A stretch of 64,000 bases of DNA from Diphasiastrum complanatum (lineage: Eukaryota; Streptophyta; Lycopodiopsida; Lycopodiales; Lycopodiaceae), in NCBI GenBank assembly GCA_029204225.1, contig CM055097.1, positions 10,279,184 through 10,343,183 on the forward strand, in the 5' to 3' direction. This document shows, one piece after another, positions 33,728-45,700 of the stretch. The translations under genes and the position numbers were made by a program. Each line of letters begins with the position of its first letter. The first letter of the stretch is position 1. The notes beneath the pieces are model-generated. The model saw nothing but the letters and a program-made list of their open reading frames with translations. It had not been told where the DNA came from and ran no database searches.

Positions 33728-36700
33728 GTGTATGTGTCTGAATTATTTATCATCTTAAGATATTGTTCTTGGGCCTTTTGCATACTTACTAATATCTGCC
33801 ACTAGATAAATGCTATATGTAGTTTACAGCCCATGCACATTGTGTACCCATATTTGTCGTTCTTTGCTATCCGTCTCTTGTTCTATATTTGTTTGGAGCT
33901 ACAAATGTAGATGTGTACATTTCTTTATACCTTCATTGTTTGCATTTTCTCAAAGCAAATCATTTGGACTGCAAGATACAATATTCATAAGATATGTGTT
34001 TGCGTATTGGACAAATGAAGCAGATGCAGCTAGTTGCTGTTATGGTTGTTACTGGCAGCTTGGTGAATATTTTTTTTCTTTTTGTAAGAAAATTTTGTTC
34101 TCATGTCATATTTTCTTAATGAATTTTTTGTAGAGATGTTGTTTGACATTGTATTCAATGTCCAGGGCCTAATGAAGTGCTGTGTGGAACAAAAGAGAGG
34201 TTTAAGCTTGCCTCTTTCACTTCCTTCGTTCTTCTGTCACAAGTCAGTTCTCTTCTCCATGTCATGTGATCCCAAACATTCGGGAGAATCCTTATAGAAG
34301 TAGTTGCGACAAAAAGGTAATTGAAAGCATTGCAGAAGCCCAAAGCCCAATGGAAGTCTCATCTCCTGGTAATACAGATTGGTGTGCCCCGAGTTCTCTT
34401 CAAGCTCTTCAGATTATTGGCAGGCTTGGACCTTTGGCTAGCAATGATGATTCTGTAAGTGTCATCGAGGCTTGTGCGGACATCAGAAAAGAAGGTAGTA
34501 CCTTGTGTGGACATCCACTAGAGTCTAGAGATCTGCTGGAGACGTTTATAGAGGTTGGCTTGCTATCTGAACGAGTGAAAAGCCTGGAATCAGCTTTTAC
34601 CGTAGTGGGTGACCCACTTCAATGTACCAACGAGGTGCCTTGGCGCACTGAATTTCAGACAAACCAGGGTGTAATCCTGCATCGCTCAGGTGAAGCTTCA
34701 CCTGATACTTGATTGTTTTTTGAAATTGAATCCCTTAATTTTGACAGTGTAGTGGAGGTTGCAACATTGTGTTTTTGATTGCTGTCCTATTTTGGCATGA
34801 TCAAATGGCTTTTAATAGGCAAGAAAATCCAAGAAAAAAAAATGAAAGCAGGTTCTGTTATGGGATTTGTGGGTAGTGGCAAGTTACCAAGCAATGTTCC
34901 AGATGGAATATTTGGTTAATTGATGAGGAATGTGCGAGACGTGTACTGATGTGTCTTCACATATTAATTTATTTTCAAGGATATCAATAATACTTAATAG
35001 GCATGTGGTATGATTCATCTTTTTATCGTCAAAGAGATTGAGGAAGGGACTAAACCTTTTGGATTTGATAAGCTTATGGTTTGTCAGCAGGAGAGCAAAG
35101 TTGTACAATTCCGGAAGCTGACGAGGAAGATTGTGGTGATATCCCTGAGCATCATGAAAGATTTCTCTTGGGGTGTATTGGTGATGACATCGTTACAGAT
35201 CAATCTATTTCAGAATTTGAAATTGAAGAGAAAAAATCTTCTGCCTGGCTTGAAGGTTCATCCTGCAATTCTACTCATGCAGTTGATTCTCAAACATTGG
35301 ACGATTTTGTTCAGCAAATCAAGGTCGAAAAGGTAGTTTTGAGAGGAACTCATTACTCAAATTCTTTGTCGTGCTCATTCATCCATGGTTGGAAATCTGT
35401 GTTGCTGTTCTATACAGATCGGTCGTGCAATTTTGTGAGTTAAGTCATTTTAGGATACTCTAAGCTTTCTCTGTTGTTTATTGAATTTTACATCAGAGTT
35501 TTCCATCTTAAGTTACCTGTTTTGATAAGGACTCATGAGTTTGTTTATGTAAGACTTTTTGTGAGGTGAAGATCTCCAGCCTTTTTGAATAGGTTTGGGT
35601 CTATCCTAGACTTACTGTTGTGAATCTCAGGTAGAAACGCTTTACATTTGGAATCTTAGGCAGGTCTTGCTTAGCATCCTTTGTCTTCTCTCTATGTCGA
35701 AGGTATTGGCTATTTTTGTCATGCGAAGACACAACAGTAGTAGATATTTTGTGTTTGAAGGCGAGCTAGATATACTTTTGGAATTCGGAACTGTCTCTTC
35801 CTTTCTCTCAATGGATTAGCCCCTTTGTATACAATCACTTGTACATTTTAAGTGCATTATGCATGATGTCGTGGGTGTGTGCTTTTTGGCTAGTTTGCAT
35901 TCTTGGTCTCACCTCTATGCTTGTGTTTCCAGTTATTGATTTTAGTTGTTTAGATATAAAATTGGGATTCTATGTTTTTGAAGAGGAGTTTCTGGTCTGT
36001 TTGTTCCTTGTATCTCCATAAACCCCCCTGCAGAGCAAACAGGTCTAATCGAATGAAGTATCTTAACCTCAATAACAGACAAACACAATAGATGGAAGCT
36101 TGAAGGAAATTGGCTATGGAAGCATCAACAACATTCAAAAAACACAAGGAAAGCCTAAGCACCACAAGATCACTAAAGTAAGGAACTCCAAATGGTTGAT
36201 ATGTGAGAGAGAAAGAAGAAAGAATGCTATATTAACGTCTTTTAATGCCAAAAGCATATAAGTCAAAGTAAGTACATCTCAAGTGTGATAAATACAGAAA
36301 GGAGCATATAATGTCTCCCATAATCAAACAACAACAACAACTAGATATTAACCTATCAAGACTAAACAAATAAAGTATCTCATCTACCCTCACAGACATG
36401 AAGTCTGAGATATGGTACAACGGGGGAATCATATATCTAAAGCTGTACAATAACATCTGAATGTAGGATTGACCGTATCATGTCACCGCAGGACCCACTG
36501 CTGAAAAAAAGCAAGGATAGAAGATAACGATGACGACGACGATGATGATGATCATGAAGATGCACGAACTGACAAGGAGGGCCGGCGTACGTGAGCTCTA
36601 GATAGGCGAAGTCTGTGTGTAGCCACTAATGTGTGGTCTGGAAACAGTACGGTGTCGACAATCACGATGAACATCCGAGATAAGATATTTGACTCAACCC

Positions 36701-39700
36701 TCGGACGAAATAGTCGGCATCAATATCTGCTCTGGAGCACCTCCTAGAGAAAAAGGACGGTAATATGGGTCTGCTGGGAGTCATGGTATCCATTACGATC
36801 TCTTTGACAAATATCTCTATGGAGGAGGAGCATCTCACGCAGCATCAATGCAACACATCGAGGGTCAAACACATGAAATGAGTGAGAGCAATGTAACTGG
36901 AGAATCCTGGAAAGAGACAGTGATACATCCACGGATCTCAAATTAGATGGGGCATCTAAAAAGAAATGCTCCTCCGACTCCACCTCCCCTCATGTGCTGA
37001 ACAAAGTCTACTCATATGAGGGATTCCTTGGAAACGCCCTGTCTCCACATATAGCTGGTGTGAGGAAACTCGGAACTGTCCCATGTAAATCGGAGGCAAT
37101 GTGAAAGTCCACTATCCAAGTAACGAGGCACAAACTGGGACCCCAACACTGTCTAAGTAGTAGGAAACTGGAGCGATGTCACTCGAGAATATGCCCGATA
37201 AATAACCTTTCTAATATACTGATGGGATCCCTCTGGTAGATCAGAGTCCATGCCGTATATACGCAAGAGATGAGAAGCCTGGGTGTACCATGATAGCTGA
37301 TGACCTTGATGATGAAGCTGCTAGAGAAGAGAGAAGAGTCAATATAGGGATAACGTGAAGCCGGAAGACTCAACACTCTCTGGATGTATGTGATCAACCT
37401 GAAAATAGCCTCAACTCAAAGTGGAATAACAACAAACTCGGCAAGTGTTAATCTGGAGGAGGAACAGATGGCTTGGCCCCTGATAATACGGTGAAGCATA
37501 CTAATCTGTAGACGAGAAATGCTAGTCCACTCTGACTTGGAGATTACAGTGCACCAGGCCTCCGCTGCATACATAGTTGTGGGTGTAACAATAGTGTCAA
37601 ATAGGTCACACTCTACCGGGGCATCACGAATGTGCTTCCTGAAACAGACCCAGAAGAAGAAAAGCCATTATGCCACATCATCAGCATAAAGTAGAATGGA
37701 AATGAGTATATCACCAAGCCTGCTGCCAATACCACCATCCTGGTTGATGGCTCTCTCAAGCTCATCAATGTACAAACCAAAGAGCGTGGGGAGAGGGAGC
37801 AACCCCTGCTTCACCCCAATAGTGCTCCCTCACTCTCTCAGAGAGACCCTCTCGATATGAAACATCCCCCAAACTGCTCATATAGTGCCATGACCACCCA
37901 ATATGGTATCAGTGGAAAAATCAAGATCCCTCAGCCTCTGGATAGAGCATGTGATAGCGGGACCGAGTCAACGCTTTCCGGAAATCCACAAACAACAATA
38001 GAATCTCTCATAGTCTGGACCTGGCCTCCCTCAATGATAGCTGAAGTGTGAACACATGATCAGTGGTGGAGTGCTATTGTCCTAAAGCCGGCCTGCCCCA
38101 AAGCATGTAGTAGACATGTCTCTGCCTCACAACTGATCGATGTCTGAAGGATAGTGCCATAAAGTTTAGCCACAATGTGCCCAATTATAATGGTATGATA
38201 GTTATCGGTTTCATGGGGTCACCACTCTTATGAATGGGGTCGGATGATATTAGTACACCAAGGAAGGGGAAATCCAGAAATGACGGCTTGATTAAGGAGT
38301 GAGGCTAAAACAAGTGTAAGTATATCAGAAGCATGGATCAGGAGTTTCGGCCTCTAGGTCTTCTATAATCATGAGCCGATGGGTCTTCATTTTCTCAATG
38401 GCAAGAGAAACCATAGTCGGGTTGAAAAAGAGAAGGTGGAAGGACGAGGAGATATGACAATCGGTCAGTAGGAAAAGTATAGAGTAAAGTGCAATGTTCA
38501 GTCCAACAACATAAATCTTTCACGGGGGGGTAAACTCACGCCAGAATGCACCAAATGTGGAGCTAGGAGATGGTAACGGAGAGTTAATTTGCGAGTGGAG
38601 TTGCTTGCAAACATCATCATACACAGGTTGATTAGGGTCTTGCACATAGTATGTGGAACAATAATCTCTCCATATGAACAAGAGCGGTATGCCCCTTTCG
38701 GAGCTAGTGAGGGTTGCTGGTCGAAATGTGAGTAGTGGACCAGAGAAAAGGACTCCCAAATAGGTGTAAGAGGTCACGATCTCAATCGGGAATACCACAT
38801 CTCTCATATGTTGTTGTGTTGAACACCATAATCTTAGTTTTCTTAATGTTAACCGTCAATCCCCAAGGCTGACAAAAGTGAATGTAAAGCAGAAAGGTGT
38901 CTCTTCTAAACCAGCTGCGGAGGGATGAGAAGAAGGACCACATCATCAGCATATAAGAGAATGGGATAATAATGTCGCTAAAGGACAGCCCTCTACACCT
39001 TCCTCGCGAATAATCCGCTCGAGATCATCAATATATAGTGCAAAGAGAGTGGCTGATAAGGGACAGCCCTGCTTCACTCCAATGGTAGAATGTATCTGTG
39101 GGGACCAGCCACTGCCATCTCTGAAGCGCGCCAAAACTCGCTCATATAAAGTAATGATCGTAGCAATAGTCTCCTTTGTAAAGCCAACTGAAGATAACCT
39201 CTGGAAAAGGAGATGTCTCGGAACAGAGTCAAAAGCTTTGCGGAAATCCACAAAGCAACTATAAACTCTCTGTTTCCGATGTCGAGCCTCCTCAATAATG
39301 CATCTCAAAATGAAAAATCTGATTTGAGGTAGAGTATCTTGGTCTTGAAACCAGCCTGACCCATAGCATGTAACTCCTCAGTCTCAGCAAAAGATCCAGT
39401 AACTGTTTGTAATATAGAACCATAAATCTTAGCCAGAGTGTGACCAATCATGATGGTGCGGTAGTTGTCTACACTCATGGGATCACCTAGCCTTGAGGAT
39501 GGATGAAGGATATTAGTACACCCATGCTGTGGGAAAACCAGAAGTCACAGCTGTGTTAAAAAAGTGAGCAATGTAGGGAGAGATAAGGTATGTTACAGGC
39601 TTTAGGAAGTCTACGTTTAAAGAGTCATAATCAATGGCTTTATGAAGTTTGGCATGGTTAATGGCGTTTTCAACCATGTAGTGGAGTAAAAGCGAGCAAT

Positions 39701-42700
39701 GGGTAGGTCTCGGTGAGAGTAAGGTAGGAGGAGAGTCCATAGTGTATAGTTTTGTGGCATATTCAATCCAGGATTCAATGGATATGGGAGCTAATGTCGA
39801 AGAGTTTCGGGCGAAGTGTTTCCAGAAAAAGGAGAAGGGGAATCTAAAGAATTGAGCAATCTTTGGCAAAGTCCAACTTTCAGGATTTGTTAGAGCAGAG
39901 CCAGCGCTGTAGGGACAGCCTCCTACTGAGCAAATCTCAATGAAATTCTCACTTGTTCTGAGTTTGAATTTCTTGTATAGACTCAGCGCTGCAGGACCAG
40001 TGATTTACCTCTGTTTTTTGAGTGTAAATTATTGATTTCTGAGCAGATTTAGGGTAGAAGTTTGCAAGCAAGTCCAGTGCTGGAGGTGCTGCTACAAAAT
40101 CTGATTTAGAAAGGGATTTTGGGACTCAAAATCAAGTGAATTTGAGCAGTCAGACCCCTGTCCAGCCAGCGAGGGTTTTCCCTACAACAACCAGATTTTT
40201 GTTTGCAAATTCTAGCCTTTAATTTGAATTTTTCAGATCAGAAGCAGCAATCAGATTGAGGTCAGACCAGTGAGTTATTGTCTCCTTGAAATTCCGGATT
40301 TTTAGATCGATTTGGCGGCTTCAAACCTGAGTTTTTCGGGCAGCAGACCAGTATCTTTGACAGCGAGTGTAGCTGGTGATCCAAATCTGATTTTTCTTGT
40401 AATTCGGACCTTCAACTCTGGTGTTTGGGGACAGCAGACCCACAGCTCAACCAGCGAGGGTGGAGGATCAGTAAATTGGAAATTTGGTGCACTTTTCCAG
40501 CTTGCAAATCTGATTTTTGGAGGCAGCGGATCCAAACTCCATCAGAGAGGGTTCTCCAAGAATCACCTCCAGAATTTCCAGATTACCTTCACCTGATTGC
40601 ATGCAATTTGAGAAGACAGATTGGACAGCTGCAGAAGAACTGAGGGGGTTTTTTGCTTTTCTCTCTGGAAGTACAGTCCTAAGAAAGAGCTAAGTATTTT
40701 GCTTTCGTTTTTTTCAGTTTAGTCAATCTTTTTCTTTATTGTCAGTCAGAAGTTAAGGTACATCTCTTTCAGTTCCGAAAGTGGCCACTCCTCAGGGACC
40801 TGATCAACCCCCGAAGAGAGGCATCGACGAACTTGAAACAGAAGCCTTGGCTTTTAGTAAGGGGAAAGAACCCATGGAAGTGGAGGAACAGGAACAATTC
40901 GCCGAGGAACTCGACGAATTGGTTACCAAGGAGCAGTATCTCCACTTGGTAACAGAGGTGGATGAATTGAAACTGGCTTTTGCCAATTTCAATTCCAATA
41001 TGGACGACTCGTTCGCCGAGCTGAAAAGTTTAATTTTGAACTCCGCGAAAGGAACCCTCCCATCCACTTCTCCACTTCCATCAGTTTCGGGTTTCGGTCT
41101 CATCCTAGTGTCTTTAAAGACTTAAAGCCTCCTACCTTTATTGGGGAAGAGAAGGATAGAAACGTAGATATTCTACATACCTTCCTCAGCAAATGGAAGA
41201 ATATACATGCTCTTAAACAGACCCCTGACCATTTGCAAGCTATTGAGGCCAGTCTTTCCTAGGGCCCATGGCCTATAAGTGGTGGTTAAACCTCCAGGAG
41301 ACTGGGCAGACTCCCCGGTCATGAAAGGCTTTTGAAGAAGCATTCCTAAGAGAGTTTCTACCAAAAAATGAACTTGATAGAGCGTGGGAAGCCTGGGAAA
41401 AAACAGTAATGGACAAATCCTTAATCCAATATATCTCGCAGTATTGGGAAGCAATTTTAAAGATAAAAAATATGGATGACTATCAGAAAGTCAGAAAATT
41501 GCTCAATTGTTCAAATTCATCTACTCCATTTGTTGTTGCAAGATGTTTGCAAGTTGATTGTGTTTTTAATGTCTCTAGCACTTCTTTGCGATGATTTATA
41601 AACACACATTTGGAGGTTGAGGTTTTTCAACATCAGTGGGCTGATACGAGGCAGTTTTGGTCCATTGTAGTGCTATTTAGCCCTTTTCTTCTTCTAAGAG
41701 ACTGGAAGTGATTTAGAGTTGCTCTTGGAGGATTTTGGTAGATTTTGTAATCGCTTGAGATTCAATAATAGATTTGGTGCTGGTTCAGCACTGTGCTTCA
41801 TTGTTTATTGCTGCTTCTTCATCTCATGTAGATCACATGCCGTAGCTGATTTTGTTCTCCTTATAAGTTGTGTAGTTATATAAACCGGCTATCTAAACTC
41901 CAAATGTATATTGCATCTTCGGAGCTATTTTTGGCATCTTTTAGCCATGTTTCTCGTATAGCATGGCGATATCCAAACCGAAACGATATGGCACTTTTGG
42001 AGCTACTTTTGGCCTCTTTTGAACAAGATTCTTGTACAACTGTGGCTATCCAAATATGAATTTGTTCATAGAGTTTCAACATTGTGAGACATCATTTAAT
42101 GCCCTTAGTAAACCATGTAGGTAGCTATCATCAGGCTTAGGGCTAATATCACCTAATGTCATCCAGAAGGTCCTGCAAGTTGCTAGGACCCAGTCCAATG
42201 AGTTCCAAAGAGCAGATAACTGTAATTAGGATCAACAGAGGTTTTGCATTAACATAGTATGATCATGTCGTTATCCATAAGACTCCCATACTAGTAAAGT
42301 ACTGACCTCAATAGAGATGGTATAAAGAGCATATGCCAGTGAAATAGAACTCGTGCTCTAATCAAAAGGCCTCATTATTAGGCTTAATGCCTCACGCAGT
42401 TTGTGGGTCATTAGTAGCCGCTTCGATCGAGTCCACTTATCTTGTGACACAGAGTATGCACATGGACTCCCATGTAGTCTCACCAACAGTCTTATTGTCC
42501 CATTGTATCAAATACTGTATTAGCTATTGTTGTTAGCTATATTGGACCTTCACCTAGAGAGTTATGGCTGGTAAAGTTGGAAACGACTTAGGATTGAAAG
42601 GAGGCTTTGCATCATAGGAGTTATTAGATCCAATAGAAGCTTGCAACAAACTAAGATGAAAAGTGTAAAATGCTTTTGTGGTAGCAGGCAACCATACGTA

Positions 42701-45700
42701 CAGAGTGATTGGACTAAGCTATTTCAATATATGAAATGGCCCATAATACATGGAAGCCAACCTTTTTTTTTTGAGACTGACCGTATACAAATCTTTGTTT
42801 CTAGAAAGAATGGGAGTTCACAATCTCCACACACAAAGGAAGGGGTGCATCCCCTTGAATGGCATGAATGTAGGAAATCACCTAACTGCTTATGAAAGGG
42901 TGCGTGCTACTTGTATCAGCTAATGCAATGAAGTCGTTACCTTGAGGATGTACTTGCAGTAAAATGTGAGTTGGATCAAAGTTGCCATGCCAAGTTTTAT
43001 AGGCTAAATGTGTATGACACTCTGTATCATCTGGGAAAGGAATGTCTACAGAAGATGGTCTATTTATGTTAATTAAATTTGAGACATAACTTTGAGGCAT
43101 CTCTGGTTCTAGCCTAGTTAAGTCTACTATTCCATGAACTAAGTTCAGCAACTGCATTCATCAAGAGGAATTTTGGACTGAATCATTTGTGGTGCAGGGC
43201 TTCATATATGCTATATAAATTTGTTTTACTCAAAATAGTTCAGACTCCTCACTCACATAGGCAGTGCAAGGTTGTCAAGTGGTCCCTTGCTATCATGGGT
43301 GGTACAAAACTAGAGTTAGCGATTAGTGAAATTTTGGGCCCTAGCTCTCATGGGCAGTACACGAGTAGAGTTAGCAAAAAGTGAAATTCACTTTTCACTG
43401 TGTGGCGCTTAGGAAGAACTTTTAGCTTTCAAAGAACAAAAATGCACCAACTTCTCGAAATCATGTGTGTCAGTAAATCCTCAAACTGTTTACACACAGA
43501 ACTGTAGCATTTCGATATGTTTGGGCAGTTCGTACCCATGTCAACGTGTTTCATGTGCATAGTTCCTTAGTGACTCCCAGATTGTGCACGCTTTTGTGTT
43601 ATTTGGTTAGTTTCATAGATCTAACATCTTGCCACCATTGTTTTGTCTTATCAGCACAAGAGGTTTTCCTTTTATGGCATGCTTGTCGACTAGTCAGGCC
43701 AAGTCATGCTCTGTCAATCATAGAGTTGAAGATCACTCTTTCAACACATATAACACCATCAATAACAGATAAAACTAAAAGCCTACAAGTCTTATTATCC
43801 AATGGTTGAGTCATTGACTTACAATGGAGGAGGCTAAGCATAGAAAATGGATTCTTGTGCTGACTAAAGTTGAGCTTTTGAATCCTGTTCCATGGAATCA
43901 GTTATGCAAGGGTTGAGGAGCTTGGAGCTTTTGATTAGAAATATGATTGGATATGGTGGTGTTTTATGCGTGCACAGAATTTATTTGTGTTGATAGAGAC
44001 ATTGGAAGAAGCGGCTCAGAATGAAAATGCAATACATGTAGAACTATTTTCACTTAATGTTGCTGAGTTGGAGGAAGCTCTAATGCAAACTGCTGGTGGA
44101 GGTAGAGTGGAAAGTTTCAAGTTTTGCTCTTTCATGCTGTTCATTTTTTAAAATTTTAAATCCTGATGGTCTTTAGATGTCTAAGGAAGGTGGACGCTCC
44201 ATATCTTGAAGATACAGCAGCCAGAATGCGTTTTAGTACCAATGGGTTCAGGAGTCATGTTTGAGTACAAATTTTGTAGTCCACAACATTTTGTAGTATG
44301 TTCTCTATAGGCTGATTGAAGGTACATTCTTGTCAAGGGATGATGGATCACTATGGCACGTTTGTAGTATTTTGTAGCTGTGTACATTTCATCATAAGTA
44401 GTTTTGGGATACTTTGCATGGGGGGATATGAAGTTTATGCTTAAAATGCCGCTTATAGCTTTCTTTATGCTGAATTGCAATTGCAGTCTTTCAATACAGT
44501 TACTGTGACAAAGTACTTTTAGGAACTTCTTTGAAAGTTTGGATAAATCCTTTTCGATAGTTCTTTTTCAAGTTGGAACTGCATAAGGTCGAGCATTTAG
44601 TACTATGAACACTTGAAGCAACAATAAAAATTGTAACTTATATGTGGTAATTATGCACACATTTTTCTTTTTGTTTAGAAAGTCTAGTCACAAGACAATG
44701 TTCCAAGGCTAAGCCAATCCGGTTCTTGAAATGATTATGCAGCAGCAACTGACCGATGTAATTGAAGAGATCCGTAGCTTACATCAGAAGGCAGATATTT
44801 CAGAGGCTCTTGCTAGAAAATCAAAATCTGAAGCTGCAAGAGGTGGCAAAGTAATTATAGCAAAAGTTGATGAGATGAAGCATATGTTGGCTCATGCAAG
44901 AGAAGCTAATGCAGCGGTATAATGAGTATCTTTGGTTTTCTGTATTTGGATGCTAATGCTTCTTTTTAATCTTGATTTCTCAATTCGAAGTATGCCGTTA
45001 TGTTAGCTGCTTTCCTGCTAACCTATGGGGTTCCTAATTTCGATGTATTGATTTTCTTGGATATCATAATTTTAATTGGGATAATTATAGCCATTGACAT
45101 TATATAAGACTACTTGTGTGGTTGATGTCATGCTTCAGGATGATAATTGCCATGTTGTAAGCAGCATGCAGGTGAGGTCTATGGGGAGAAAGCAGTTTTA
45201 TCAACAGAAGCACGAGAATTATTGGCTCGGCTAGTGCAAATTAGAGAAGAGAAGGCCAAAGCAGTCGGTATTTTAAATGATGTAGGTATTAGATTCACAT
45301 GATTGTGTCCTATTTACCATCGAACTTTGTTTTCTTTAGGTTCATAAATCCTTGCTTTAGCTGTTCTGTATATCCTTTCTTGTCAAAGTAATTCTCAACA
45401 GAGGAATTGTTCATCAGCAAGCAAGTATTCGGTTGCTTCTTCAATGTAAATAGGAGTTTTCTGAGTTTGTCGAGAGTTCAATATCCTGACACTGGAAAAA
45501 GAGGATGTTTGTAGCTTGATCTTACCTGTGGGCTATCAACTAACAGCCTGGATCTTATTTCTGTTTGCTATGTTGCAGTTTAATCTTATATCTATGAGCA
45601 AGTGCCAATTCCTGTTATAGGGCTCTTTATCTATTTTCATAAATGTGGAAGATTTCAATTTATGTATTGAAGGTTACATATGCATGGCTTGGCAGATTCA

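Noticed and set aside
34103-34297. Small plus-strand frame overlapping the CUE acidic exon start
   Set aside because: A different frame from the well-supported exon ending at 34689; no family match.
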